Assembly: GCA_017502425.1 (NCBI GenBank)
Contig: JAFVVB010000205.1
Coordinates: 1 to 10,895 of the forward strand
DNA: 10,895 bases
Direction: 5' to 3'
Origin: Ruminococcus sp.
GTDB taxonomy: Bacteria > Bacillota > Clostridia > Oscillospirales > Acutalibacteraceae
Shown here: positions 1-6,304 of the stretch, one piece after another
Layout of the letters: every line of letters starts with the position of its first letter
Position numbering within the stretch: position 1 is the first letter of the stretch
Position numbers and translations under genes: made by a program
The notes under the pieces: model-generated
The model's input: only the letters and a program-made list of their open reading frames with translations
What the model was told of the DNA's origin: nothing
Database searches by the model: none

Positions 1-109
1 CGAGGGATTTTTTGAAGCTAACTTTGACTGTGACAGTAAGGTAACCGTAATGGACGCTACCGCTATCCAGATGAAGTTGGCTATGGTGCCTGAAGCACCT
101 TTAGATTAA
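1..109 (+). CDS. C-terminal end of a dockerin protein (partial)
   Basis: This is the last 35 codons of a gene that begins before the window; the frame starts at base 2 and stops at TAA 107-109. The translation holds the second calcium-binding repeat of a type I dockerin, with acidic and asparagine positions in 'NFDCDSKVTVMDATAIQ', and ends in 'MVPEAPLD'. The glycine usual after the third loop position is replaced by serine. The last 22 residues or so match the end of the next gene (345-1583) almost exactly, so the two are tandem paralogues. Dockerins bind cohesin modules and tether secreted proteins to a scaffoldin or the cell surface. Nothing can be said about the missing N-terminal part. 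Confidence 0.8.
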   Translation, partial: EGFFEANFDCDSKVTVMDATAIQMKLAMVPEAPLD

Positions 110-296
110 GTGATGAAGTTAAGTGTTAGTAAGTGACTTTTTCTAATCACTCCTATTATATATCATCCCCTTGAAAATTCTGTTAAAGAAAAAACGTAGT
201 GGCATAACGCTGCTGCGTTTTTTCTTTTTTGTTTTTATTAATTTTTCAAATAATTGAAACCAAAATGACTTTTATTACGTTTTATTAATGAAAGGA
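44..296. repeat. Copy 1 of a ~253-bp direct repeat (dockerin gene end plus downstream DNA)
   Basis: This segment aligns without gaps to 1518-1770, an offset of 1474 bp. By eye I count about seven mismatches in ~253 positions, so about 97% identity. It covers the last 22 codons of the dockerin gene, the terminator and the AT-rich DNA after it. Identity falls off sharply on both sides: the coding sequence 5' of it is clearly diverged, and the 48 bp in front of the gene at 345 have no match after copy 2. Within it lies a perfect inverted repeat, TTTCAA-ATAA-TTGAAA (244-259), also intact in copy 2. Confidence 0.9.
185..230 (+). terminator. Intrinsic terminator after the first dockerin gene
   Basis: AAAGAAAAAACG (185-196) pairs perfectly with CGTTTTTTCTTT (216-227). 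The 19-nt interior can extend the stem with G-U pairs and closes on a 5-nt loop. The T-rich right arm gives a U tract. The A-rich left arm means it could also act on the other strand. The copy at 1659-1704 has one base change inside the stem (A to G), which still allows a G-U pair. Confidence 0.8.
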
Positions 297-344
297 TATT
301 AAATAATATTCTAATATAGAAAAATAATGCTTTAGGAGGTCAGA

Positions 345-1583
345 ATGAAAAAGATAGTAAGTTTACTGTTAGTTTTTGTAATGCTTATGAGTATCGGGGC
401 TATTAACACTTTTGCTTTAGCACCGCTATATTCACAGCTGTTCAACAGTTATGATGAAATGCTTAGCTTTATTAATGATTATGCTCAGAAGTTCCCTGAT
501 GTAGATTATAGCGAATCAGTGATAAATGCCCCAAGTGATGAGTATTGGTTAGAGAATAAAGAGGTGGTTGTCCCTGTTTTACCTGAGGACTATGCTACGC
601 TGGACGCCTATACATGTATGGAAACTAGATATGAGGGAGGCATTGCTTGTATTTTCAGCAGTTATACCACAAAAGAATCGAAGACAAATATCAGGTTCCT
701 TACATATTATGATATGACTGACGATGAAGTTGATGATAAAATAGAAGGCTTAACTGATAAAAGACACCCGAATGGTGTGCATTGTGGTTTAAATGACGAG
801 TATATGTACTCAGCAAAAGAATCAACAGATATAAATGGTAAAACCAGAAGTACATACCATATAGCATATGATGATAAGCTCATTGTTATATATATCGATG
901 AGTGTTTGAATACAGAATTTGTACCTAAAATTTTCAATAAAAAACTAGACTTTATTTCCACTGACATACTTTTACCTGTTTATGTCAGTGGTGAAGTGAA
1001 TTTGTTTGAGGATAGATTTTTAGAATGTTACTCAGATAACTACGACGGAAGAAAGAGGTACAATCATTATTACGAGGAAATATTCTATCATTATGATAGC
1101 GACGGCGAAATGGATTGGGTACTCATTGATGAGTGTCCTTTCGAAAAGAAACCGTTTATGTATAGCGCTATGTATAAGGACAGAATTTTGAGTAATGGTG
1201 GATATTATCCTTTTTCTTTCAGATATGGTGTTTATGATGTGAATGAAGATAAGTTCTATAACATTTTTGAAAATGGTTTTGATTTTTCAAAATTCGAGGG
1301 ACTTGACGAAGCTTTGACAGCGTATGAACCTGGTGTCCCTCACGGTGATGTTGATTATGATGGTATACTCACGGTAATGGATGCTACATTTATACAGCGA
1401 GCGTTAGTGGGTTTGGACGAGTTTAATGTGCTTGATGATATGGACTATATTCCTGAACTTTGGTACCAAAACGACAAACCTGAATATATGAGCGACTTTG
1501 ACCGAGATGGTGAGCGTACCGTAATGGACGCGACCGCTATCCAGATGAAGTTGGCTATGGTGCCTGAAGCACCTTTAGATTAA
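345..1583 (+). CDS. Secreted protein with C-terminal type I dockerin
   Basis: The 412-aa product is likely exported and tethered through cohesin-dockerin binding. Residues 1 to ~25 are a signal peptide: MKK, a hydrophobic core, then a likely cleavage after 'NTFA'. Residues ~26-330 are acidic, tyrosine-rich and unlike any catalytic family I recognise; I see no glycoside hydrolase motif. The dockerin spans ~333-404 with two EF-hand-like loops: D335/D337/D339/D346 ('DVDYDGILTVMDATFIQ') and D384/D386/D388/D395 ('DFDRDGERTVMDATAIQ'). The spacer between the repeats is longer than in compact dockerins. The start is supported by AGGAGGT at 334-340. It is the second member of a tandem pair, and its last ~22 codons are nearly identical to the gene ending at 109. 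The protein could be a structural, binding or enzymatic cellulosome/amylosome component. Confidence 0.85.
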   Translation: MKKIVSLLLVFVMLMSIGAINTFALAPLYSQLFNSYDEMLSFINDYAQKFPDVDYSESVINAPSDEYWLENKEVVVPVLPEDYATLDAYTCMETRYEGGIACIFSSYTTKESKTNIRFLTYYDMTDDEVDDKIEGLTDKRHPNGVHCGLNDEYMYSAKESTDINGKTRSTYHIAYDDKLIVIYIDECLNTEFVPKIFNKKLDFISTDILLPVYVSGEVNLFEDRFLECYSDNYDGRKRYNHYYEEIFYHYDSDGEMDWVLIDECPFEKKPFMYSAMYKDRILSNGGYYPFSFRYGVYDVNEDKFYNIFENGFDFSKFEGLDEALTAYEPGVPHGDVDYDGILTVMDATFIQRALVGLDEFNVLDDMDYIPELWYQNDKPEYMSDFDRDGERTVMDATAIQMKLAMVPEAPLD

Positions 1584-1770
1584 GTGATGAAGCTTAGTGT
1601 TAGTAAGTGACTTTTTCTAATCACTCCTATTATATATCATCCCCTTGAAAATTCTGTTAAAGAAAAAACGTGGTGGCATAACGCTGCTGCGTTTTTTCTT
1701 TTTTGTTTTTATTAATTTTTCAAATAATTGAAACCAAAATGACTTTTAATGCGTTTTATTAATGTAAGGA
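1518..1770. repeat. Copy 2 of the ~253-bp direct repeat
   Basis: This is the partner of 44-296 (see that entry). Beyond 1770 the sequence no longer matches the upstream region of a dockerin gene, so no third tandem gene follows. The differences include two in the short stretch after the stop codon and two near 1749-1751. Confidence 0.9.
1659..1704 (+). terminator. Intrinsic terminator after the 412-aa dockerin gene
   Basis: It has the same 12-bp A/T-rich stem and 19-nt interior as the copy at 185-230, ending in a T run. It begins 75 bp after the stop codon. Confidence 0.8.
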
Positions 1771-1852
1771 GTAAAAAGTCGTACATGATAGGTGTATCGG
1801 CTGACGAATATAAAGATTACTCCAGATAGGGTCTAATCAGATACATCTGAGC

Positions 1853-1883
1853 AAAAAGAAAACCGCCACAATAAAGTGACGGT
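1853..1883 (-). terminator. Intrinsic terminator of the Nim-like gene
   Basis: On the - strand ACCGTCAC-TTTATT-GTGGCGGT forms an 8-bp stem with one G-U pair. It is followed by TTTCTTTTT and starts 4 bp after the stop codon of the flavoprotein gene. Confidence 0.8.
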
Positions 1884-1887
1884 AAAA

Positions 1888-2364
1888 TTATGATTCATTT
1901 ACACTTTTTCCGCTTAGGTGTTCAATGCTTAGTTCAAGGCACTCGCAACGGCTGAAATGGGCGTTCATTTCGCTCTCTATTTCGCTATGGTCAGGAAAAT
2001 ATTTTTCAGCCAGTTTTCGTACATAAAACTCAGCTTTTTTTCTGTCTTTTACGATAGAAAGTCTGCCAAATGCGATGACGCAGTTATAGTCTTTTGACCA
2101 GTGGTTTTCACGTTTTACACCTTGGTCATATACGCAAAAAGATGCTTTGCTGTGTTTTTTCAGAGCATCGATTTTATGACCTTCTTTAGCGCTATGAAAA
2201 TATAATTTGTTTTCTTTTTCATCGTAGTAGAAGTTCATAACTACTCCGTACGGGTAGTCGTTATCACCGAGCAGTGAGAGCACTCCTCGCCATTGATTAT
2301 GCAAAACTCGACTGCATATATCATCATTTAGTTTTTGCTTTATTCTACGCATCTGACGGAACAT
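1888..2364 (-). CDS. PNPOx-like / Nim-family flavin-binding protein
   Basis: This 158-aa protein has the split-barrel flavin-binding fold of the pyridoxamine 5'-phosphate oxidase superfamily, Nim-like (nitroimidazole reductase-related) branch. Visible family marks are the N-terminal 'MRRIKQKL', the strand region 'GVLSLLGDNDYPYGVVMNF' (~27-45), and 'LYFHSAKEGHKIDALKK' (~54-70), which typically contacts the FMN phosphate. Length is normal for the family. Members bind FMN or F420-like cofactors and reduce small compounds; the substrate here is unknown and drug resistance should not be assumed. The start at 2364 is favoured over the internal Met at codon 5 because GAGGTG lies 4 nt upstream on the - strand. 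The gene is a single unit with its own promoter and terminator, divergent from the gene at 2467. Confidence 0.85.
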   Translation of the reverse strand: MFRQMRRIKQKLNDDICSRVLHNQWRGVLSLLGDNDYPYGVVMNFYYDEKENKLYFHSAKEGHKIDALKKHSKASFCVYDQGVKRENHWSKDYNCVIAFGRLSIVKDRKKAEFYVRKLAEKYFPDHSEIESEMNAHFSRCECLELSIEHLSGKSVNES

Positions 2365-2384
2365 ATTACACCTCGATTGTATTA

Positions 2385-2411
2385 ATACACATATATTTTA
2401 TACACATATAT
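2385..2411. repeat. Two direct ATACACATATAT repeats in the divergent promoter region
   Basis: Perfect 12-bp copies lie at 2385-2396 and 2400-2411, 15 bp apart centre to centre. The second copy also forms an inverted repeat with TATGTGT at 2414-2420 (ACACATA-TATCC-TATGTGT). They overlap the -10 and spacer of the flavoprotein promoter, a typical operator position. A regulator is inferred only. Confidence 0.5.
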
Positions 2412-2423
2412 CCTATGTGTCAA
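2395..2423 (-). promoter_or_regulatory. Sigma-A-type promoter of the Nim-like gene
   Basis: On the - strand there is a perfect -35 TTGACA (2423-2418), a 17-bp spacer, and a -10 TAAAAT (2400-2395). Transcription would start about 25 nt before the start codon. Confidence 0.7.
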
Positions 2424-2430
2424 CGATAAT
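2401..2430 (+). promoter_or_regulatory. Possible promoter of the N-terminal dockerin gene
   Basis: TACACA (2401-2406) as -35 and GATAAT (2425-2430) as -10 are separated by 18 bp. Each deviates from consensus. If real, it overlaps the opposing promoter at 2395-2423, so the two could not be occupied at once. Confidence 0.35.
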
Positions 2431-2466
2431 GTGCTTAATAAAATAAACATAAAGGAGAGAAATATT

Positions 2467-3426
2467 ATGAAAAAAATAATTTGTACTTTAATGGTTGCTG
2501 TTCTTATTTTATCAGTTGGACTGGTTTCTATTAACGCGACTACTGCTCCAGCCGGAGTAGCAGGAGACACTAACCGCGACGATAGGGTTGACGCACTTGA
2601 TGTTACACTCATACAGCGTCACCTCGCTAAAATGGAGAGTGTTGATTATATTCAGTTCGGACTCGGTGATGTTGATGAAGATAAAGACCTCACCATTTAC
2701 GATGCTACTAATATCCAGAGATATTTAGCAAAGCTTCCTACTGATTGTACAATTGATGTATGGTACAACTACGATATGATTACAAACGATTTCTACTCAG
2801 ATTATGAGTCAGGCGCTGCTATGGTGTGTGTTCCTGTTACATTCACAGTAAACGCAAAGACAGGTTCTCCTGTAATGTCATACGATCTTTATGTTGATGA
2901 CGTTTGCGTAGCTACATCACACGCTAATTCAATCACTTATACTTTTGATAAAGCAGGCGTGTATGATGTGAAAATGTGCATTAACGCTGTATTCTCTAGT
3001 GGACGCATGGTAGAATACGATTTTGAGGTAGTTGAGCCTTCAGAAAACGCTCCGCTTAAGTTCAAGACACTGTATCTGACAGGCACAATTCAGTGGGGTA
3101 CTATCACTTACGACGTAGATAATATGGCTGTGCACGCTGATGCTATCGGCGGTCATGGACCTTATCAGTATAAATTTGTTTTTGAAAGACCAGAGAGACC
3201 TGAATATAGTTTTAATAGTGATAAAATCATCACTACTACTCAGGATTATTCAGAAGATAACGTATACGAGCTTGAAGTAATCGATTATTCAGATATGGTA
3301 GATGACTTAACAGGACGCGCAGGCGAGCTTCTTTGCACTCTAACTGTATATATCAAAGACGCTGACGGTACCGAAATATCACGCGAAATGCCTATTATTT
3401 ATACCGGTGCAGTTCCTGTTGGATAA
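2467..3426 (+). CDS. Secreted protein with N-terminal dockerin and Ig-like regions
   Basis: A 319-aa product starting at ATG 2467, supported by AAGGAGAG at 2452-2459. An in-frame upstream ATG at 2431 lacks a ribosome site and would put 12 polar residues in front of the signal peptide. Residues 1 to ~25 are a signal peptide. Residues ~33-90 form a type I dockerin with both repeats, 'GDTNRDDRVDALDVTLIQ' and 'GDVDEDKDLTIYDATNIQ'; the first has Asp where the loop glycine is usual. The rest (~95-319) looks like two beta-rich Ig/PKD-like modules, judged from alternating hydrophobic strands and phrases such as 'YTFDKAGVYDVKM'. No catalytic motif is recognised. A dockerin at the N-terminus instead of the C-terminus sets it apart from the genes at 1-1583. 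It may be a binding or structural component of an extracellular complex. Confidence 0.85.
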   Translation: MKKIICTLMVAVLILSVGLVSINATTAPAGVAGDTNRDDRVDALDVTLIQRHLAKMESVDYIQFGLGDVDEDKDLTIYDATNIQRYLAKLPTDCTIDVWYNYDMITNDFYSDYESGAAMVCVPVTFTVNAKTGSPVMSYDLYVDDVCVATSHANSITYTFDKAGVYDVKMCINAVFSSGRMVEYDFEVVEPSENAPLKFKTLYLTGTIQWGTITYDVDNMAVHADAIGGHGPYQYKFVFERPERPEYSFNSDKIITTTQDYSEDNVYELEVIDYSDMVDDLTGRAGELLCTLTVYIKDADGTEISREMPIIYTGAVPVG

Positions 3427-3456
3427 TTCTAATACAGAAATTAAAATGCTATAAAT

Positions 3457-3506
3457 AAAAAAGCTCCTTCTGCACATACTTAGTAGTGTGGAAGGAGTGA
3501 TTTTTT
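3457..3506. terminator. Bidirectional terminator-like hairpin
   Basis: CTCCTTC (3464-3470) pairs with GAAGGAG (3491-3497). Inner pairs CACA/TGTG and TAC/GTA extend the stem past small bulges. It is flanked by AAAAAAG on the left and GATTTTTT on the right, so it can stop transcription of the dockerin gene (+) and of the convergent YdcF gene (-). The right arm also contains the Shine-Dalgarno of the small ORF at 3507. Confidence 0.7.
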
Positions 3507-3683
3507 ATGAATAAAGATAATAAACCGTATGAATTTCCTCAGGAATGCCCACAGCGTGACAAAAAACTCGATAAGGGTGTTATTGTCGATGTGGTCGAAA
3601 ACGAAATAGAACCTCGTAAGGCAGAGCAATCCACTCACGAACATAGTATGTGGGAATATAGAGGACGTGAGTCTTCGCGTTAA
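3507..3683 (+). CDS. Possible 58-aa small protein, antisense-overlapping the YdcF gene
   Basis: The ATG at 3507 follows AAGGAG (3492-3497) by 9 nt, an ideal ribosome site, and opens a 58-codon frame ending at TAA 3681-3683. The peptide is very polar and charged, with no signal peptide or membrane segment. It begins 'MNKDNKPYEFPQECPQ' and ends 'YRGRESSR'. I recognise no family. Its last 104 bp overlap the 3' end of the YdcF gene on the other strand, which argues for caution. The first 73 bp are free of other coding. The ribosome site is buried in the hairpin at 3457-3506, so translation might depend on unfolding it, or the match may be chance within a terminator. Confidence 0.4.
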   Translation: MNKDNKPYEFPQECPQRDKKLDKGVIVDVVENEIEPRKAEQSTHEHSMWEYRGRESSR

Positions 3684-4359
3684 CAGCGCCGACCTTTGCT
3701 TTGATACCGAGTTTTCTGACTATAAGCCTCGCTCGTAGCTGATGAAAAGCATCAGTAGCGATAGCGAGGTTTTTGTTTTTCTTATTCTCGTTTATAACTC
3801 TGTATGAGAATAATATATTTTCATAGGTACTGCGTGATTCTGACTCTAAGAGGAGTCTTCCCGTATCAATATCCATACTTTCTAAAGTGTTATACATACA
3901 TACGGATTCTTCAATGTAATCGCGTCGGCATTTACCACCTGAGAGCACAGCGATAGAATCGCTATCTTTATTAAGATGTTCTTTAGTAGCGATGATTCTA
4001 CCCATCAAAAGCTCACTCGGACCGTCTTTAGTAGCTCGGTTACCAAGCGTTATGATACTCGCACCTTTTTTAGGTTTTATCTTAGATGCGATGAAAATAG
4101 CTACTGTTACAATCAGAGCGTAGCATATGAAAATAATTATAAACCACTTCGCTGCATTCCATAGAAAAGCTAGGATTTTATAGTCATAGCAGAAAGATTT
4201 CACGTATTCAAATAGGGGAGTGTTGGTATAAAACAGCAGAACAAAAAGGCATATAGCGATGCCGAGTTTATTACCATGGTTAAAATATTTTTTGAATATA
4301 GGGGCTATAAACCAGAATAGGAATATAATTGCCACTATTCTAAGTATCCATAAATACAT
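3580..4359 (-). CDS. YdcF/SanA-like DUF218 membrane protein
   Basis: A 259-aa protein with three predicted membrane segments (~3-22, ~31-50, ~71-92) followed by a DUF218 (YdcF-like) domain from ~98 to the end. Family landmarks are 'SIITLGNR' (~101-108), 'VLSGG' (~128-132), 'LLLESESRSTYENI' (~149-162) and 'ATDAFHQLRARLIVRKLG' (~181-198). The family is linked to envelope functions such as SanA-like vancomycin sensitivity and can bind nucleotide-like ligands, but its reaction is not established. The start has a modest GGTGA ribosome site 6 nt upstream. It is transcribed as a separate unit after the hydrogenase terminator and converges on the dockerin gene at 2467-3426. Confidence 0.8.
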   Translation of the reverse strand: MYLWILRIVAIIFLFWFIAPIFKKYFNHGNKLGIAICLFVLLFYTNTPLFEYVKSFCYDYKILAFLWNAAKWFIIIFICYALIVTVAIFIASKIKPKKGASIITLGNRATKDGPSELLMGRIIATKEHLNKDSDSIAVLSGGKCRRDYIEESVCMYNTLESMDIDTGRLLLESESRSTYENILFSYRVINENKKNKNLAIATDAFHQLRARLIVRKLGIKAKVGAVNAKTHVLYIPTYYVREWIALPYEVLFRFRPHRQ

Positions 4360-4427
4360 AGTATCACCAACGTTATGATAACACAGTATTGGAAATTAGG
4401 GAAGATGTATTTTGTCTAAGTTTCGCT

Positions 4428-4461
4428 AAAAAAAGCAGGGCGTCGATTACTCGACGCCCTG
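4428..4461 (-). terminator. Strong terminator of the hydrogenase operon
   Basis: On the - strand CAGGGCGTCGA-GTAA-TCGACGCCCTG makes a perfect 11-bp GC-rich stem with a 4-nt loop. It is followed by C and seven T residues and starts 23 bp after the hydA stop codon. Confidence 0.95.
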
Positions 4462-4484
4462 AATTTATATGAGATTTGCTACAA

Positions 4485-6224
4485 TTAATATTTAGGTCTC
4501 TTAACGTATGATGTGTGTAAGAGCTCGTGAGCCTTGTGTGAACCAGGCTCGCCGAGATACTCGTCATAGATAGCTTTAATCTCAGGGTTCTTATGAGATT
4601 TTCTATACTCGAGGTTCTTATCATCATCGTAGAGAGCAGCAGCACGTAAGCCTTTAACATCAACAAAGTTGCGTGTGTGGCCATCAACGATAGGCTGACC
4701 GCCGCCGTTGATACAACCGCCAGGACAGCACATAACTTCGATGAACTGGTAGTCAGCTTCGCCACTCTTAACTTTATCGAGGAGCTTAGCAGCGTTCTTA
4801 AGACCAGAAGTAACAGCAACCTTAACCTGCATACCTGCAACGTCATAAGTAGCTTCCTTGATGTCATCCATACCACGAACGTCTGTGTAGTCGATGTGTT
4901 CGAGGTCCTCGCCAGTGAGTACGTCAGCAACAGTTCTAAGAGCTGCTTCCATAACACCACCGGTAGCACCAAAGATAGTGCCGGCACCAGAACCGATACC
5001 CATGATAGGGTCGAACTGCTCGTCAGGAAGCTCAGTGAACTGTAAACCAACAGCTTTGATCATCTTAGCGAGTTCTCTGGTTGTAATAACGATATCGTTA
5101 TCGTCAAGACCGTTGTGACCCTGATCATCACGCTTGATTTCGAATTTCTTAGCAACACATGGCATAACAGCAACTACAACCATATCTTTAGGGTCAATAC
5201 CCATCTTCTCAGCGTAGTATGACTTAATCATAGCGCCCTGCATCTGCTGTGGTGATTTACATGTTGAGAGGTTAGGAATGAGTTCTGGATAGTAGTGCTC
5301 GCAGAACTTGATCCAACCTGGTGAACATGAAGTGATCATAGGAAGTGTGCCACCGTTCTTAACTCTGTCTAAGAACTCAGTGCCTTCTTCCATAATAGTA
5401 AGGTCAGCAGCGAAGTTGGTATCGAATACTTTATCAAAACCAAGTCTTCTCAGAGCTGCAACCATTTTGCCTGTAACATTAGTGCCGATAGGCATATCAA
5501 AGCACTCACCTAAAGTAGCACGGATAGATGGAGCTGTGTGAACGATAACAGTCTTAGTCTCGTCAGCGATAGCCTCGAATACTTTAGCTGTGTCGTCACG
5601 CTCGATAAGAGCGCCTGTTGGACATACAGCAGTACACTGACCACAAGCTACACATGCAACCTCGCTGAGGTCTTTGTTGAAAGCACAACCGATTTCTGTA
5701 TCGAAACCACGGTTGTTAGCACCGATAACACCAACATACTGGTCTTTACAAGCAGCAGAACATCTACGGCAAAGAATACATTTGTTGTTATTTCTAACGA
5801 GATGGAGTGTAGACTCGTCTACATCGTACTTAGTTTCTTCACCACAGAATTTAGTCTCGTCTACGCCATACTCAACGCAGAGCTTCTGGAGCTCACAATT
5901 ATTAGAACGAGGACATGATAAGCATTTCTTATCGTGGTTAGAAACGATGAGTTCGAGAGTAGTTTTTCTGGATTTCTGAATCTGAGGAGTGTTAGTGAAG
6001 ATTTCAGTACCCTCTCTGTCGATAGGGTAAACACAAGCAGCAACTAATGATCTAGCGCCCTTTACTTCACATAAACACATACGGCATGCGCCGATTTCAT
6101 TGATGTCCTTGAGGTAGCACAGAGTAGGAATCTTGATACCGAACTGCTGGCATGCTTCAAGGATAGTAGTGTTTTTCTCAACAGAGAAAGGCATACCGTT
6201 GATTTTAATATTAAGCATTTCCAT
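4485..6224 (-). CDS. hydA: [FeFe]-hydrogenase catalytic subunit (HydA/HndD type)
   Basis: A 579-aa protein, close to the usual ~580 for HndD-type subunits, that reduces protons to H2 at the H-cluster in the cytoplasm. Domains in order: a plant-type [2Fe-2S] domain (C36, C47, C50, C64); a His-Cys [4Fe-4S] site (H97, C101, C104, C110); two [4Fe-4S] motifs (C149/152/155/159 and C191/194/197/201); then the H-domain with 'TSCSPGW' (C300), 'MPCVAKKFE' (C356) and 'EVMCCPGGCINGGGQP' (C500, C504). The C-terminal ~40 residues form the small-subunit-like tail ('YDEYLGEPGSHKAHELLH'). AAAGGAG 8 nt before the ATG supports the start. It is the last gene of the operon. With the NuoF- and NuoE-like subunits it should form an NADH-dependent, probably bifurcating, group A multisubunit hydrogenase. 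The maturases HydE/F/G are not in the window. L1 has Ser after the Cys where single-subunit enzymes have a second Cys. Confidence 0.97.
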   Translation of the reverse strand: MEMLNIKINGMPFSVEKNTTILEACQQFGIKIPTLCYLKDINEIGACRMCLCEVKGARSLVAACVYPIDREGTEIFTNTPQIQKSRKTTLELIVSNHDKKCLSCPRSNNCELQKLCVEYGVDETKFCGEETKYDVDESTLHLVRNNNKCILCRRCSAACKDQYVGVIGANNRGFDTEIGCAFNKDLSEVACVACGQCTAVCPTGALIERDDTAKVFEAIADETKTVIVHTAPSIRATLGECFDMPIGTNVTGKMVAALRRLGFDKVFDTNFAADLTIMEEGTEFLDRVKNGGTLPMITSCSPGWIKFCEHYYPELIPNLSTCKSPQQMQGAMIKSYYAEKMGIDPKDMVVVAVMPCVAKKFEIKRDDQGHNGLDDNDIVITTRELAKMIKAVGLQFTELPDEQFDPIMGIGSGAGTIFGATGGVMEAALRTVADVLTGEDLEHIDYTDVRGMDDIKEATYDVAGMQVKVAVTSGLKNAAKLLDKVKSGEADYQFIEVMCCPGGCINGGGQPIVDGHTRNFVDVKGLRAAALYDDDKNLEYRKSHKNPEIKAIYDEYLGEPGSHKAHELLHTSYVKRPKY

Positions 6225-6242
6225 TATAATATCTCCTTTCTC

Positions 6243-6304
6243 TTAGCCTTTTACGATTGCGCCGAACTTACATGTTGGTAGACAAGCACCGCACTTAACG
6301 CACT
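6243..6304 (-). pseudogene. hydB: Displaced C-terminal tail of HydB in the next reading frame
   Basis: On the - strand, after codon 582 (Ala, 6307-6305), the frame would have to move by one base to read 'CVKCGACLPTCKFGAIVKG', ending at TAA 6245-6243. This is the expected C-terminus of a NuoF-like hydrogenase subunit, with the second CxxCxxCxxxC motif. The simplest event is loss of one base in the codon before the first Cys (bases 6304-6303), probably an original Lys or similar codon. The restored protein would be about 602 aa and would end 18 bp before hydA. Confidence 0.9.

Larger units (their letters stand above)
1584..1887. other. Intergenic region between convergent genes
   Basis: This 304-bp stretch holds the non-coding part of repeat copy 2, the terminator of the dockerin gene (1659-1704) and the terminator of the opposing flavoprotein gene (1853-1883). 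Bases 1771-1852 contain no convincing ORF. They include a short inverted repeat TCAGAT-AC-ATCTGA (1837-1850) of unknown meaning. Confidence 0.7.

Noticed and set aside
707..967. 86-codon - strand frame inside the 412-aa dockerin gene
   Set aside because: It is antisense to a gene with a clear start, signal peptide and dockerin, and has no supporting signals.
185..1704. Insertion sequence or transposon bounded by the direct repeats
   Set aside because: There is no transposase, no terminal inverted repeat and no target duplication. The repeats contain gene ends and terminators, as expected from tandem gene copies.
1771..1852. Possible 14-codon ORF or gene remnant after repeat copy 2
   Set aside because: The ATG is badly spaced from the nearest GGAG, the frame is very short, and it has no similarity to the dockerin genes.
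2382..2612. 76-codon - strand frame antisense to the start of the dockerin gene
   Set aside because: It overlaps the signal peptide and dockerin coding region and the divergent promoters; no ribosome site or recognisable family.
4373..5050. Long open frame (225 codons) on the - strand overlapping the end of hydA
   Set aside because: It is a shifted frame of hydA with a Ser/Leu/Thr-rich composition, no ribosome site and no domain; hydA itself is unmistakable here. The 112 bp beyond hydA contain the terminator.
5538..5979. Open frames on the + strand within hydA (126 and 101 codons)
   Set aside because: They are antisense shadows of the Cys-rich N-terminal half of hydA and have low-complexity Ser/Thr content.
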